Shown piece after piece: positions 1 to 9,636 of a DNA stretch of 40,174 nt (the stretch's first letter is position 1; every line of letters begins with the position of its first letter). Source of the stretch: a virus; IMG/VR virus record IMGVR_UViG_3300025896_000008, positions 1-40,174 of that record; one strand, 5' to 3'. A program made the position numbers and the translations under genes. Below the pieces are notes generated by a model. That model made no database searches. It was not told where the DNA came from and was given only the letters and a program-made list of their open reading frames with translations.

Positions 1-126
1 CGGTAAGCAGATCGGCCCGTCAGTCGTCACAGGAGAGCCAGAAGAGCTATAAAGATACAGCGAGGGTAGCACAGCTTGCCGCTGAAGCAATCGCAGCACA
101 AGAGAAGCGGCTTGCAGACGTTAAGG
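1..126. repeat. Terminal direct repeat, left copy
   Basis: Identical to the last 126 bases of the window (40049-40174). It lies inside the tape measure gene, and the reading frame continues correctly across the join, so this is most simply the overlap of a circular or circularly permuted assembly rather than a biological terminal repeat. Confidence 0.95.
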
Positions 127-3100
127 CGAAGTACTCAGCGGCTGCCTATATGAAGGGTGCTGCGAGTGCTAAGAACCTCGCCAAGGCCGAGGAAGCCGCC
201 ACCAACGCGATCCTTGCAGACATCAAAGCACTGCAAGACAAGCGGGCGGCTATCCAGACTGCGATCACTGCGACCGAGAACGTGGAGGTAAAGAAGCGGT
301 TACAGGCGCAGAACAAGGCGTTGTTGGATGAGGCCAAGCTCTTGAAGCAGGCAGCCCTCGACAAGGACGCGGTAAGCAGAGGCGGAGCAGGTGGGAAGGT
401 GGGGCTGCTTGGTACGGGGCGACAGATCGTTGGGGATCAAGTCGGCGGGAACCTCGGTGGTGTTATCGGCGGCGTTAGCGGCAAGGCCGCAGTCGCATCG
501 GCTGGCATCGGCATCGCTGTTGGACTGGCGAAAGAGGGCATCGCGATCTTCGCCGACTTTGAGACTTCGATGGCAGACTTGTCAGCGATCACGGGGCTGA
601 CAGGGAAGAAGCTGGAAGAAGCCGGAAACGACGCTCGAGAGCTGGGACTGAAGTTCGGGATTGATGGCAAGGAGGGTGTGGAGAGCATGAAGCTGGTCAT
701 CTCCGCACTGGGGCCGGGCGTGGCTCAGAACCGAGAAGTGCTGAAGGGGATGACTGACACCGTCCTCACCTTTGCAAAGGCTGGTAGTATAGATGGCCAA
801 GCGGCTGCCGATGCACTCACCGTCACTATGTCGCAGTACGGATATGCGACGGCGGACGCGGCTACACAGCTGCAAGTGATGAACCGCATCGCCAACGTCC
901 AGGCCGCAGCATCGAAGGAAGGGAGTGCTGAGATACAAGACCTTGCCGCATCCATGAAGGTTGTTGGAGCAACCGCGAACAACGCTGGTATCTCGATAGA
1001 GCAGACGGCATCATGGTTGGAGCAGCTCGCACCTGCTGGGATCAAGGGAGCCGAGGCAGGGACGGCGTTCCGTAACGTCATCCTGAAGATGTCAGCAGGG
1101 AGCAAGGAAGGTACAAAGGCTCTACAGGCGATGGGTCTCACCTACGATCAGATCAACCCGAAGAAGGTTGGCATGACGAAGGCGATGGAGACCTTGCAGC
1201 AGGGGTTCACGAAGCTCCACAACCCAGTGGATCGCGCAGCAGCGTTGCAGAAGATATTTGGCATGGAGAACGCCAACGCTGCGACAGTCCTGATGAACTC
1301 AGCGAAGCAGGTAGATAACTTCACCGAGAAGATCACAGGGACGGCGACAGCGCAGGAGATGGCCGCCGTGAAGATGGAGACGATGAAGGAGGGCTTCAAC
1401 CGATTCATGGTGCAAGTCAAAGACCTTGCGATCACCATCTTCGACGCACTCAAGCCCGCCCTCGATCTAATCGTTCAAGGTATCGGGTATCTGGCAACAG
1501 GCTTGAAGTACGTGATCGGTTGGATCGTTGACGGAGTGAAGTGGATCGTGAACTTCTCGGTAGGCGTGTACAAGGTCGTCTATGCCATCGGCAAGTGGAT
1601 CAGTCAGACTGGGATATTCAAGGCATCGCTTGGCGTTGCTCGCAGCGTAGTGGATGCGGTCAGTGACGCGATCGGGACGTTGATTGGATGGGTGAGCAGC
1701 GCGTGGAACTGGATCAAGAACTTGGCTACGGGGTTCTATGAGTGGCTCAAGTCTATCGCGCCCATTCGTGCTGCGATGGAGGGTGTGTCGGCGGCTATTG
1801 GCTGGGTAGTAGATAAGGCAAAGGAGGCATGGGGATGGATACAAAAAGTGGCTGGCTGGACAGGTGCAGTTGGAGACGACGAAGCACCTGCGGCAAGCAC
1901 TACTACACCGGGCGGGGCGGCTGCCATGGTGACGGGGATGGGGGGGCAAAACCCTGCCTCCCCGAAGATAGATGTGGGGACAGCTGGCGATGTTGAAGCA
2001 GGGAGCGATGAGCATCTTATCCAGGGAGGGCGCGGCAGGGGTGGTGGGAAGCCCGGCGGTGGCCAGAGTGCAAGCGAGAAAGCGAAAGATGCCTTCGATG
2101 CCGAGGTGCTGGCAAAGGAAGGGGAGTACAACGCGACGTTGCACGAGCTATCGCTACAGCGTCGCAACAACCTGCTGACAGAAGAGCAACTCGCAGTCAA
2201 AGACGCAGAAGCAAAGATCGCTCTCAACAACAAAAAGATCGAGCTTGCCAAGAGGTACAACCAGGACGTTGTCGGGATCACCCGCGATGGGGAGTTGCTC
2301 TTGCTTGACTTGCGCGATGCACAGTACAACGAAGAAAAGTCGCGACTCGAACGGCAGACCACTGAGAGGCTTGAGATCATCGAACAGAGCTTCCTCGAGG
2401 GGAAGATCAACGAGGATCACGCGAAGGCAGAGAAGGTGCGTGCCGAGCAGGCTCACAACAACAGCCTTATTGAGCTTGGCAAGAAGTACAATCAGGACAC
2501 GTTAACCGAACAGCGCAAGGCTCTGAAGCTTTCGATTGAGCTTGGCAAGGCGAACCTTGCAGATGCGTTCGCAGTGCTGCAAAAGAAGCGTGACGACGCG
2601 ATAGAAGCCCTCACTGAACAGCTGGAAACCGAGCAGATCACAGAGGCTGATTTCAACGAGAAGAAGACGGCTGCGTTGGCTGCGTTCACCAGTGAGGCTG
2701 CGGCGTTGGTGGCCAAGCACGGTGTGGATGTTTCGGAGGTCAACAGGGAGATCGCCACATCGGAGAAAGACCTAACGAAGACGAAGCAGGCAGAAGGGAA
2801 GTTGCGCCGTGATGCGATCAAGAAGACTGAGGCAGAAGAGGAGAAGCGGATGGAAGATTTTCGCAAGAACAACCTTGCGTATCGCACCGCGTTTGGGTTG
2901 CTCACCAGTTCGATTACAACAGGACTTGCGGCTCTTGATGATGTATGGCGGAAGTCGTTCAAGAACCAAAGCACCGTGCTTTTTCAAGCGTTGAACGTTA
3001 TCGCGGGTTCGGTCAAGGAGTACTTGGCAGACATTGGGAAAGAGTACGCTGACAAGATCGCGATCATTGTCGGTGAGAACCTCGCAGCCGCAGGCAGCTA

Positions 3101-3659
3101 CATGGTGTCGGCTGTTGGGTCTTTGATCGCATGGCAAGCCTCGATGGGTTGGTGGAACTTGTTGCTAATCCCCGGGGAGATTGCAGCACTGTACGGAATG
3201 TTTGAAGGGGCGAAGAAGCTGTTCGGCTTTGAGCAAGGCGGATACACTGGTGATGGGCGGAGCAACGAGGTCGCAGGCGTAGTCCATAGAGGGGAGGTAG
3301 TGATGCCTGCAAGTGTGGTGCGGCAGCCAGGGATGCAGCAGTTTCTGCTTGGGCTGATCGAGCGTGGCAGCCAAGAGATGAGGGGTGCAAACAGCCCGCT
3401 ACTCAGCCGATACTTCGTTGGGGAGAGCGGTGAGATAGGGCGTGACAAAGCCCCGCAGCTCACGCAAGCGATCATGCCATCACTGCCAGTACCTACAAGC
3501 CGCAGTGGGAGCGATGAGACGATGGCAGATGTCTCGGCAGCGGTGAGAGAGTTGCGCCAAGAGTTCCGCCGTCGGCCAAGTCCGATCATCATGGATCAGC
3601 GTGGGAACATCCTGTCGATGGAGCAGGAAAGAGAACGTATGCGTCGCGAGAGGCTATAG
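1..3659 (+). CDS. Tape measure protein (3' part; 5' end at 39871)
   Basis: Sets tail length and occupies the tail lumen before DNA ejection. The window opens inside this gene. Joined to the segment starting at 39871 it gives 1278 residues, which by the usual 0.15 nm per residue predicts a tail near 190 nm. An N-terminal charged coiled-coil stretch is followed by a TP901-type tape measure core (about residues 240-560, with FETSMADLSAITG near 246), then Trp-rich amphipathic and hydrophobic segments (about 560-700). A long charged coiled coil (about 780-1030) follows, then a hydrophobic stretch and the C-terminal GGYTGDG...VHRGEVVMPA motif typical of tape measure proteins. It follows the G/T chaperone genes and precedes the tail-tip gene, which is the expected place. 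An internal ATG at 150 is not the true start. Confidence 0.95.
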   Translation, partial: VSRSARQSSQESQKSYKDTARVAQLAAEAIAAQEKRLADVKAKYSAAAYMKGAASAKNLAKAEEAATNAILADIKALQDKRAAIQTAITATENVEVKKRLQAQNKALLDEAKLLKQAALDKDAVSRGGAGGKVGLLGTGRQIVGDQVGGNLGGVIGGVSGKAAVASAGIGIAVGLAKEGIAIFADFETSMADLSAITGLTGKKLEEAGNDARELGLKFGIDGKEGVESMKLVISALGPGVAQNREVLKGMTDTVLTFAKAGSIDGQAAADALTVTMSQYGYATADAATQLQVMNRIANVQAAASKEGSAEIQDLAASMKVVGATANNAGISIEQTASWLEQLAPAGIKGAEAGTAFRNVILKMSAGSKEGTKALQAMGLTYDQINPKKVGMTKAMETLQQGFTKLHNPVDRAAALQKIFGMENANAATVLMNSAKQVDNFTEKITGTATAQEMAAVKMETMKEGFNRFMVQVKDLAITIFDALKPALDLIVQGIGYLATGLKYVIGWIVDGVKWIVNFSVGVYKVVYAIGKWISQTGIFKASLGVARSVVDAVSDAIGTLIGWVSSAWNWIKNLATGFYEWLKSIAPIRAAMEGVSAAIGWVVDKAKEAWGWIQKVAGWTGAVGDDEAPAASTTTPGGAAAMVTGMGGQNPASPKIDVGTAGDVEAGSDEHLIQGGRGRGGGKPGGGQSASEKAKDAFDAEVLAKEGEYNATLHELSLQRRNNLLTEEQLAVKDAEAKIALNNKKIELAKRYNQDVVGITRDGELLLLDLRDAQYNEEKSRLERQTTERLEIIEQSFLEGKINEDHAKAEKVRAEQAHNNSLIELGKKYNQDTLTEQRKALKLSIELGKANLADAFAVLQKKRDDAIEALTEQLETEQITEADFNEKKTAALAAFTSEAAALVAKHGVDVSEVNREIATSEKDLTKTKQAEGKLRRDAIKKTEAEEEKRMEDFRKNNLAYRTAFGLLTSSITTGLAALDDVWRKSFKNQSTVLFQALNVIAGSVKEYLADIGKEYADKIAIIVGENLAAAGSYMVSAVGSLIAWQASMGWWNLLLIPGEIAALYGMFEGAKKLFGFEQGGYTGDGRSNEVAGVVHRGEVVMPASVVRQPGMQQFLLGLIERGSQEMRGANSPLLSRYFVGESGEIGRDKAPQLTQAIMPSLPVPTSRSGSDETMADVSAAVRELRQEFRRRPSPIIMDQRGNILSMEQERERMRRERL

Positions 3660-3661
3660 CT

Positions 3662-6600
3662 ATGCCAGCACTAACGATCACACAGATTCGGTTCGCCAAG
3701 ATACCGACCCCGTTAGGGGCTTTACTGGTACGCATCAACCGCAACCATCCCTTCTGGGACCTATCTACCTACTCAAGCAGCGGGTACTTGGAGATACGAG
3801 ATCGCAGAGGTGTGGTGAGTGTCGGGGACTGGAAGCGTAGGCTCCAAGATGAAGAGGGGGCCTTAGTGATTGATAGCCTTGACGTAGTGGTGCAGGATCG
3901 GCTAAAGGTGCTGGGCGTTATCACCTCAAACCCTACCGAAACGGTCTATGACTACGGGGCAAACGGGACGACGCTGCTCCAGCACTTTTTTAGTGATGAG
4001 AGTGCGTCCTACACAGCATGGGTCGGGCTTGAGAGGGGTGGGGCCACGGAGATATTTTTTTCTGGCCACATTGACCCAACGTCTATCCCAAAAGAGTGGT
4101 CGCAGATACGTGTCCCCAGCTCGAGTGATGAGCAGCAGCTTGGCCGCTACACCCTAAAGATCAACCCCGCGCAAGCACTGCGAGAGAAGACAGTGCAAGA
4201 CTTCATCGGTAGCAACCTGAACGCTGACGGTGAGACTGCCGAGGCCGCTCGGTACTACAACGGGTTGGTCACAAACTGGGGCGGCCCTGTACTGTTTGTA
4301 TCGCCAGCACTCACTACTTCGGCAGATATTAAAAAAACTCTTGTCGAGATTGGACACGACACGTCGCTTGCTGGAACAGGCATCTATGATGCCGTCCCCT
4401 ACACGATTGACGGGAGTGGCGATCACTATGGCCTTCAACGCATCACTCTCGCGAACGTCTGCAAGCGTGTTGCTGCGGTGTGCGACATGCAGTGGTCAGC
4501 ATCGGACTTTGTGCCTGCGTTCGACTTTACAGAGCAGACCTACAACAACACGACTGATTCGTACGAAGAAGCTGTTCTCACGCCTACCGACATCACCATC
4601 AACTACAACGTCGCGTTCGGCGTAACGCCGCTGGATGGTCGCGATTCGGATGAGTGGGACAACCCGATACGCTGGCAACGGGACGCAGGGCTTGGTGAAG
4701 TGCTGCGAGATATAGCGTGGCAGATCGGCGCATACGTGCAGTTCGACTACCACCAGACAACGGGGCAGATGATCCTGAAGGTTCGGAGCCGTCGCGAATC
4801 CTCCGGGACGTTCCCCGCATGGCCAGTCATAGGCGGGAGTAGTCAAGAGTCGGCGAAGCGTATCGGTAAGCAGTACGTGGAGGTGAGCAACCGCGCTCTC
4901 AAGGGGTCAATCAAGTGTCCCGGTTTCCGTAAGGGTGATGGCGTTAAGATCGAGCTTCCGTTCCGAACACGACCACATGGACCGAGGGCGGGCAACCCTT
5001 GGTTCGTGAACTTTTTCGTGGTGAACGGGGAGTGGGGGAATACGAACGTCCTCAACCAAAAGAAGCTCGAAGATGGCGGAGCGGATAACGGACTGAACCC
5101 CGATGTGTGGGTGTACGGTGCGTATCTCTATCGCTATCGGTCGGGGACTACAAACCTCGGCTACGCTGACGACTGGAACGCTCGGTTGCCTGGCGGTGGT
5201 TCGTGGGCGGGGTGCTACGCCTTGCGGTCGTGCCGCGATGGCGGTGCGTCGTCAACCAACATCACCCGAGAGAACACGTTGGTGGGGCCTGCAGAGTTCT
5301 ATGCGCGTGAGCTTCTTGGGGATCGAGTGGTCTTTGAGCGCGAGTTCAAGATCGACCTCTTAACGGGAGTCACTGCCCTTCGTGACCTGCGCCCCAACCT
5401 CGAGTATGCTACGAGAATCAACGGCAACACGGTCACGTTCCGAGCGGAAGAGCTTGTTATCAACTTTGCTCGTGGCACGGTCAAAGCGACGTTTGTCGAG
5501 AAGCCCGACTACTCATCCCTGCAAGACCTACCGATTGAGGTAACGGGGGTCGAGGAGAGTAGCGGTGGTACGGGGTCGGCCAGTGAGTCGGGGAGCGGCG
5601 GGAGCTATAGCGGTTCGTCAGCGATTGCTGATGAAGTGCTTGTGGTCAAGGCCGTTGCTACATCCAACGTTGTACTGAACACTGCCACCAGTGCGATAGA
5701 TGGCCAATCGCTTGTAGCAGGGGATATAGTGCTGGTTGTGGGGCAATCCGATGCAAAGGAGAACGTGCCGTATCTCATCCCCTCATCAGGTGCATGGTCG
5801 CGTCTCAACAGCGATCCGCAGACGTGGCGCGTCGTGAAGGTGGACAAGGGTACGACGTATGGTGGGAGTATCTGGACGTTCACCAACGCGGCGGGCGTGG
5901 TCGGTACAGATACGTTTACATGGAAGCGGCTTCTCCTCGAGGGTGAAGGGCTGAACGGGTCTGGCACAGCAAGCTATCTATCCAAGTGGTCGGACACCGA
6001 TACGCTCACCGTCTCGGGGGTGTACGAATCCGGCGGGGATGTTGGTATCGGTGTGACGACGATGAGCGGGAAGCTGCACGTCAAGAGTACGACAGGCTCC
6101 CCCGCCGTCACCGTAGAGAACACGTGGACGGGGAACGGGGTTGACATCTCAATGAGCGGCGGCGGTCATAGTGTAGCGGTATCTCACACAGGCGGTGGCT
6201 ATGGTGTGCAGGTCACGAAGAGCGGTAGTGGCCGCGCCATCAACGTCACGCATAGTGGCACGGGAGAAGGTGTGCGTATCGCAGTGACTGGTAGCGGCAT
6301 TGCTTTGTACGCAAGCGCAACCGACCAAGTGGTGGCCGATCTCTATCGCAACTACCAAGCAAGCGCACCGCTGCTACGGGTCATCGAAGACAACGCGTTC
6401 TGCTCGCAAGACGCAGTGTCTATCCGTGTGGACGGCAAGGGTAGCGGGATCAACCTATCGCGGGACAACAGCAGCCCAGATTCCCCACTGGTCAACATCC
6501 TTGAAGACAACTCTTCGAGCAACAAGGACGTGATAAGCGTCAAGGGCGATGGAACGGGCGTGGTCATCCTTGCGAACGCCGCTGGCACTGGTTCAGCGTT

Positions 6601-6970
6601 CAAAGCGCAAGACAATGGCACAACGTTCTTTGAGTTGAAGGACGGTAAGGTCATCATATCGTCGGGGGGGCAACGGTACAACACCGCCACAAAATCATCG
6701 GCGTACACGCTCACGGAATCCGACCACATCATCTTCTACGATAGTTCTGCGGCATCGGGCAACGTGACCATCACACTCCCGTCACCAACAAGCAAAGCAG
6801 GGCAGCACTTTATCCTGATTGATGTTGGAAACAACGCCTCGGTACGCAACATGGTTCTTGCACGGAGCGGCTCGGAAAAGATTGATAACGTAGCAGGCAA
6901 CAAGACGTTCAACACCAACAAGTTCCGCGTCGAAGTGACGACGAACGGGACTGACTGGTTCACCTGGTAA
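3662..6970 (+). CDS. Tail-tip / fibre protein, probable receptor-binding
   Basis: A 1102-residue protein starting 2 nt after the tape measure stop. The first roughly 620 residues look like a tail-tip or baseplate hub-like module, called from position after the tape measure and from overall composition rather than a named motif. A Ser/Gly-rich linker lies near residues 633-655. The C-terminal half looks like fibre modules: a domain with GDIVLVVGQ...WRVVKV near 675-750, a TASYLSKWSDTDTL...GIG segment near 768-800, short beta-rich repeats with Gly/Ser/Val (about 815-885), and an end with ITLPSPTSKAGQ...GTDWFTW. The YLSKW...VGIG style is common in fibres of Bacteroidota phages (recalled, not searched). 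It likely combines tail-tip structure with host recognition. Confidence is high for tail location, moderate for receptor binding. Confidence 0.8.
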   Translation: MPALTITQIRFAKIPTPLGALLVRINRNHPFWDLSTYSSSGYLEIRDRRGVVSVGDWKRRLQDEEGALVIDSLDVVVQDRLKVLGVITSNPTETVYDYGANGTTLLQHFFSDESASYTAWVGLERGGATEIFFSGHIDPTSIPKEWSQIRVPSSSDEQQLGRYTLKINPAQALREKTVQDFIGSNLNADGETAEAARYYNGLVTNWGGPVLFVSPALTTSADIKKTLVEIGHDTSLAGTGIYDAVPYTIDGSGDHYGLQRITLANVCKRVAAVCDMQWSASDFVPAFDFTEQTYNNTTDSYEEAVLTPTDITINYNVAFGVTPLDGRDSDEWDNPIRWQRDAGLGEVLRDIAWQIGAYVQFDYHQTTGQMILKVRSRRESSGTFPAWPVIGGSSQESAKRIGKQYVEVSNRALKGSIKCPGFRKGDGVKIELPFRTRPHGPRAGNPWFVNFFVVNGEWGNTNVLNQKKLEDGGADNGLNPDVWVYGAYLYRYRSGTTNLGYADDWNARLPGGGSWAGCYALRSCRDGGASSTNITRENTLVGPAEFYARELLGDRVVFEREFKIDLLTGVTALRDLRPNLEYATRINGNTVTFRAEELVINFARGTVKATFVEKPDYSSLQDLPIEVTGVEESSGGTGSASESGSGGSYSGSSAIADEVLVVKAVATSNVVLNTATSAIDGQSLVAGDIVLVVGQSDAKENVPYLIPSSGAWSRLNSDPQTWRVVKVDKGTTYGGSIWTFTNAAGVVGTDTFTWKRLLLEGEGLNGSGTASYLSKWSDTDTLTVSGVYESGGDVGIGVTTMSGKLHVKSTTGSPAVTVENTWTGNGVDISMSGGGHSVAVSHTGGGYGVQVTKSGSGRAINVTHSGTGEGVRIAVTGSGIALYASATDQVVADLYRNYQASAPLLRVIEDNAFCSQDAVSIRVDGKGSGINLSRDNSSPDSPLVNILEDNSSSNKDVISVKGDGTGVVILANAAGTGSAFKAQDNGTTFFELKDGKVIISSGGQRYNTATKSSAYTLTESDHIIFYDSSAASGNVTITLPSPTSKAGQHFILIDVGNNASVRNMVLARSGSEKIDNVAGNKTFNTNKFRVEVTTNGTDWFTW

Positions 6971-6973
6971 GCT

Positions 6974-7351
6974 ATGACAACGACTGGACAAAATACGTGC
7001 ATTGAGCGGTTTGGTACTGCTACGATAGATTGCACAGCGACAGGGGCAACGCTGTTGGCGGTGGTGGAATCGTCGCGGGTATTCATCCCAGTCTCCGCAC
7101 GTGTGCGACTGGTGACAGTTGCAGGCTTTGTGATGGCTCCGACGATCAGCATCGGGACGAACGCCACGGATTACGATAGCATCCAATCAGCTGTTACGTT
7201 GACTGGACTCGATACAGCCAACGAGGTTTATGCCGTATCTTTCGGCACGGTCGTTCCGGCAGCAACGAGTGACGTGTACATCAAAGTCACATCTGCTGCG
7301 GTCGGGAGCTACACAGCAACCGTTGATCTCTTCGGGTACTACCAAGACTAA
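6974..7351 (+). CDS. Small beta-rich protein, probably virion-associated
   Basis: A 125-residue protein beginning 4 nt after the tail-fibre stop. It is rich in Thr, Val, Ala and Ser with alternating hydrophobics (for example the stretches around VRLVTVAGFVMAP and GSYTATVDLFGYYQD), which suggests an all-beta fold. No signal peptide or enzyme motif is visible. Its position right behind the fibre gene suggests a fibre accessory or tail-tip component. Product not recognised. Confidence 0.6.
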   Translation: MTTTGQNTCIERFGTATIDCTATGATLLAVVESSRVFIPVSARVRLVTVAGFVMAPTISIGTNATDYDSIQSAVTLTGLDTANEVYAVSFGTVVPAATSDVYIKVTSAAVGSYTATVDLFGYYQD

Positions 7352-7365
7352 TGGGAGGCATAGCT

Positions 7366-7671
7366 ATGACGGCACAGGTAAAGACTACAGAACAAGGCGG
7401 CACGACAAGGATAGAGCTGACACGAGTTTGGGTAGCTTGGCTACCAATCCTCGTTACCATCGCAGGCATCATCTACAGCGCAGCCATAGCCAACGCAGCG
7501 CGTCCGGAGAGAGACGAGGTGAAGGTTATGGTGAAGGACGCTGTCGAGCAGAGCAAGGAGACGTTCGACGCACGGATAAGATCGTTGGAATCCCGTATGG
7601 ACGAGATCGGCGATATAGTCAAGGAAGTGCGGGATGACATCCGAGAGCTACGAAAGGAGAAGCGACCATGA
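7366..7671 (+). CDS. Membrane-anchored coiled-coil protein (possible lysis or tail accessory)
   Basis: About 101 residues from the ATG at 7366, chosen because GGGAGG lies 7 nt upstream; an in-frame ATG at 7351 overlaps the previous stop and would add five residues. One transmembrane segment (VAWLPILVTIAGIIYSAA) is followed by a charged coiled coil rich in Glu, Lys, Arg and Asp to the end. This layout resembles small haemolysin XhlA-like or spanin-like phage membrane proteins, but with the membrane segment first. A role in lysis is inference only, because the recognisable lysis genes sit at 27-28 kb. Its end overlaps the next start by ATGA, indicating translational coupling. Confidence 0.6.
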   Translation: MTAQVKTTEQGGTTRIELTRVWVAWLPILVTIAGIIYSAAIANAARPERDEVKVMVKDAVEQSKETFDARIRSLESRMDEIGDIVKEVRDDIRELRKEKRP

Positions 7672-8042
7672 TAAGCGTCGAGCTGAACAAGCCAGCAGAA
7701 GTTGACCTCTGCATCCATCGGGGCGTTGACTCTGTGCTATCTCTCACTGTGACCGATGACGCAGGCGCCGCGATCAACCTGACGGGCTACACCGTGCGGA
7801 TCCTTGTAGCATCAGCGGAAGGGTCTGCGGATAACACAGTCAACGGAGCGTTCACCATTGGTGGAGGGAGCAACAACGTCCTGACGTACACGTTCACCGC
7901 AGCTGCAACCAGCAACACAGCCAGCTATCCATCAGAGTGCTACTACGAGGTGCAGTGGCTGGACACGACGAGTAAGTATCGTAAGCTCGCTTACGGGCGC
8001 GTTACGATGGTGAGCAGTTTATCCTACACCGACACCCCATAA
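7668..8042 (+). CDS. Small fibre-type protein with Ig-like/BppU-like domain
   Basis: A 124-residue protein starting in an ATGA overlap with the preceding gene. The pattern VDSVLSLTVTDDAGAAINLTGYTVRILV resembles the N-terminal beta-sandwich found in many phage tail or baseplate proteins, where a positively charged or polar entry strand is followed by a D-x-x-G-x-x-I-N-L-T-G-Y turn. The C-terminal part (YYEVQWLDTTSKYRKLAYG) continues the strand pattern. It belongs to a run of small genes behind the fibre gene and is likely a baseplate or fibre accessory. Function is inferred from resemblance and place. Confidence 0.55.
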   Translation: MISVELNKPAEVDLCIHRGVDSVLSLTVTDDAGAAINLTGYTVRILVASAEGSADNTVNGAFTIGGGSNNVLTYTFTAAATSNTASYPSECYYEVQWLDTTSKYRKLAYGRVTMVSSLSYTDTP

Positions 8043-8052
8043 AGAGGCTATC

Positions 8053-8517
8053 ATGGCAGAGACCATAGTCCTGAAGGGCGCACCAGTCGAGACCGCTATC
8101 GCGATAGCATCCGATGACACGGTTGTCTTGACCGTAGCGGGTAGCCAAGGGGCGAGTGGTGGTGATGGTAGCACCGACATCCAAAAGACGGCTGGCGAGG
8201 CTCTGGGAGGCCATAGAGCCGTAGTCCTGAACAGCAGCGGCCAAGCTATCTATGCCGACTGCTCCACACCCGCACATGCTCACAAGGTGCTGGGGATCAC
8301 GACGGGCGCAGCATCTTCAGGTGCGGTAGTCACGATCCGCACACGCGGTGAGATCACCGAGGGGGGGTGGGCGTGGACGCTTGACCTACCGATCTTCCTA
8401 AGCACCACGGGACTACTCACCCAGACCCCACCAACAATCGGCTTTGTGGCGCGTGTTGGGTTCCCGATGAGCGCGACGACAATCTTCATAGACATCCATC
8501 AAACAATCGTAAGGTGA
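8053..8517 (+). CDS. Small virion protein, fibre/decoration-like domain
   Basis: A 154-residue protein. After a short N-terminal strand region and a Gly/Ser-rich turn (GSQGASGGDGSTD) comes a domain with GGHRAVVLNSSGQAIYAD, VLGITTGAASSG, a glycine-tryptophan core and SATTIFIDIH at the end. This beta-rich pattern is often seen in phage structural proteins placed near tail fibres, with residues such as HRAV..., LTQ-T-PP and IGFV-RVG recurring. That recognition is from memory. The gene sits in a tight run of + strand genes (10 nt after the previous stop). Exact role in the particle unknown. Confidence 0.55.
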   Translation: MAETIVLKGAPVETAIAIASDDTVVLTVAGSQGASGGDGSTDIQKTAGEALGGHRAVVLNSSGQAIYADCSTPAHAHKVLGITTGAASSGAVVTIRTRGEITEGGWAWTLDLPIFLSTTGLLTQTPPTIGFVARVGFPMSATTIFIDIHQTIVR

Positions 8518-8521
8518 CGAA

Positions 8522-9028
8522 ATGGCAGACAAGCCTATTCAGCTGGTGAGCGGTGTACTCACCGAGGTCGAAGCAAAGGCAGCGTCCGCAGGCGCGGGCG
8601 ACGCAGGCAAGATCGTAGCCCTTGACGCAAGCGGCAAGATTGATAGCACCATGATGCCAAGCGGTGTCGGGTCTGATTCCAAGAGTATGACCGCCAGCGA
8701 GTCTATATCGGCAGGTGATCTAGTCAATATCCACGACTCATCGGGCGCAAAAGTGCGCAAGGCAGACGCGGCTTCATCCAGCAAGAGCGCGGTCGGCTTC
8801 GCTCCTTCTTCGATAGCCAACGCAGCATCGGGAACCGTCAACTTCGAGGGGACTATCTCCGGCCTATCGGGCTTGACCATCGGGGCCACCTACTATCTCT
8901 CCACGACGGCGGGCGGTATCACTGCCACGGCTCCAACCGGAAGCGGCCAGATCGTCCAAAAGGTCGGTGTGGCTCTCTCCGCCACCGAGCTCTCCTTTGA
9001 GCCGGGGACTATCGTGGTGAGGGCGTAA
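8522..9028 (+). CDS. Small virion protein, fibre/decoration-like domain
   Basis: A 168-residue protein 4 nt after the previous stop. The N-terminus (SGVLTEVEAKAASAGAGDAG then ALDASGKIDSTMMP) is a common opening of small fibre-associated proteins. The C-terminal half (ISAGDLVNIHDSSGAKVRKA, GATYYLSTTAGGITATAP, VQKVGVALSATELSFEP) resembles a small beta domain repeatedly found in phage tail or capsid accessory proteins. It shares the N-terminal phrase SG-(V/I)-(L/I)-TE with the next gene, so the two may attach to the same partner. Its stop overlaps the next start by one base (TAATG). Confidence 0.55.
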   Translation: MADKPIQLVSGVLTEVEAKAASAGAGDAGKIVALDASGKIDSTMMPSGVGSDSKSMTASESISAGDLVNIHDSSGAKVRKADAASSSKSAVGFAPSSIANAASGTVNFEGTISGLSGLTIGATYYLSTTAGGITATAPTGSGQIVQKVGVALSATELSFEPGTIVVRA

Positions 9029-9636
9029 TGGCCGAGGTCAAGCCGCTCAAGCTCGACAGTGGGATCATCACCGAGCTGGGGTCGTCCGATACGATCCCAG
9101 CATCGGCAGTGCCTGTTGCATCGCTTGGCGTGCCTGTAGTGCTGGCCACTACGGTACGCAACTGCTCCAACACGGCAAGCGAGGTGCTGGTCATCGAGGC
9201 GACCATCCCAGCCAACAGACTGGCCGATGGCCACTACATCGAGCTGCGAGGGCGGGTAGAGTGGCGCAATCTGGACGGTGGCTCACCCACGCTCACCGTC
9301 AAGCTCAAGGCGGGGTCATCCTATCTGACACTTGGCAGCGCGACCATCGGTGGGAGCGGCTACACCCATATCCCATACCGCCTCCTGCTGGTACGGCATG
9401 GTAGCAGTCTATGGGTGACGGGCTGGGACTACGCCTATGGCATGGGAGCGGAATGGCATCCGGCAGCCATTAACGAGGTGATCGGTGCAGACATCTACGC
9501 CGCCGGAAAAAAGGGTGGGGAAATCACATCGCTGACCTTTAGCTCTGACCTGACTATCGCGCTAACGGCGCAGTGGTCGGCAGCGTCGGCCAATCGCTAC
9601 TACAACGCACTGGATGGGGAGGTGATCCTACGATGA
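9028..9636 (+). CDS. Beta-rich protein of the fibre cluster
   Basis: A 202-residue protein whose ATG shares one base with the preceding TAA. It opens with KPLKLDSGIITELGSSDTIPA, matching the start of the previous gene product in style, and continues with predicted beta strands (VLVIEATIPANRLADGHYIELRGRV, PTLTVKLKAG, SLTFSSDLTIALTAQW). The mid part is rich in Gly, Tyr and Trp, as in receptor-contacting domains of fibres. Likely a tail-fibre or host-contact accessory. No enzyme motif seen. The last codons overlap the next gene (ATGA). Confidence 0.55.
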   Translation: MAEVKPLKLDSGIITELGSSDTIPASAVPVASLGVPVVLATTVRNCSNTASEVLVIEATIPANRLADGHYIELRGRVEWRNLDGGSPTLTVKLKAGSSYLTLGSATIGGSGYTHIPYRLLLVRHGSSLWVTGWDYAYGMGAEWHPAAINEVIGADIYAAGKKGGEITSLTFSSDLTIALTAQWSAASANRYYNALDGEVILR

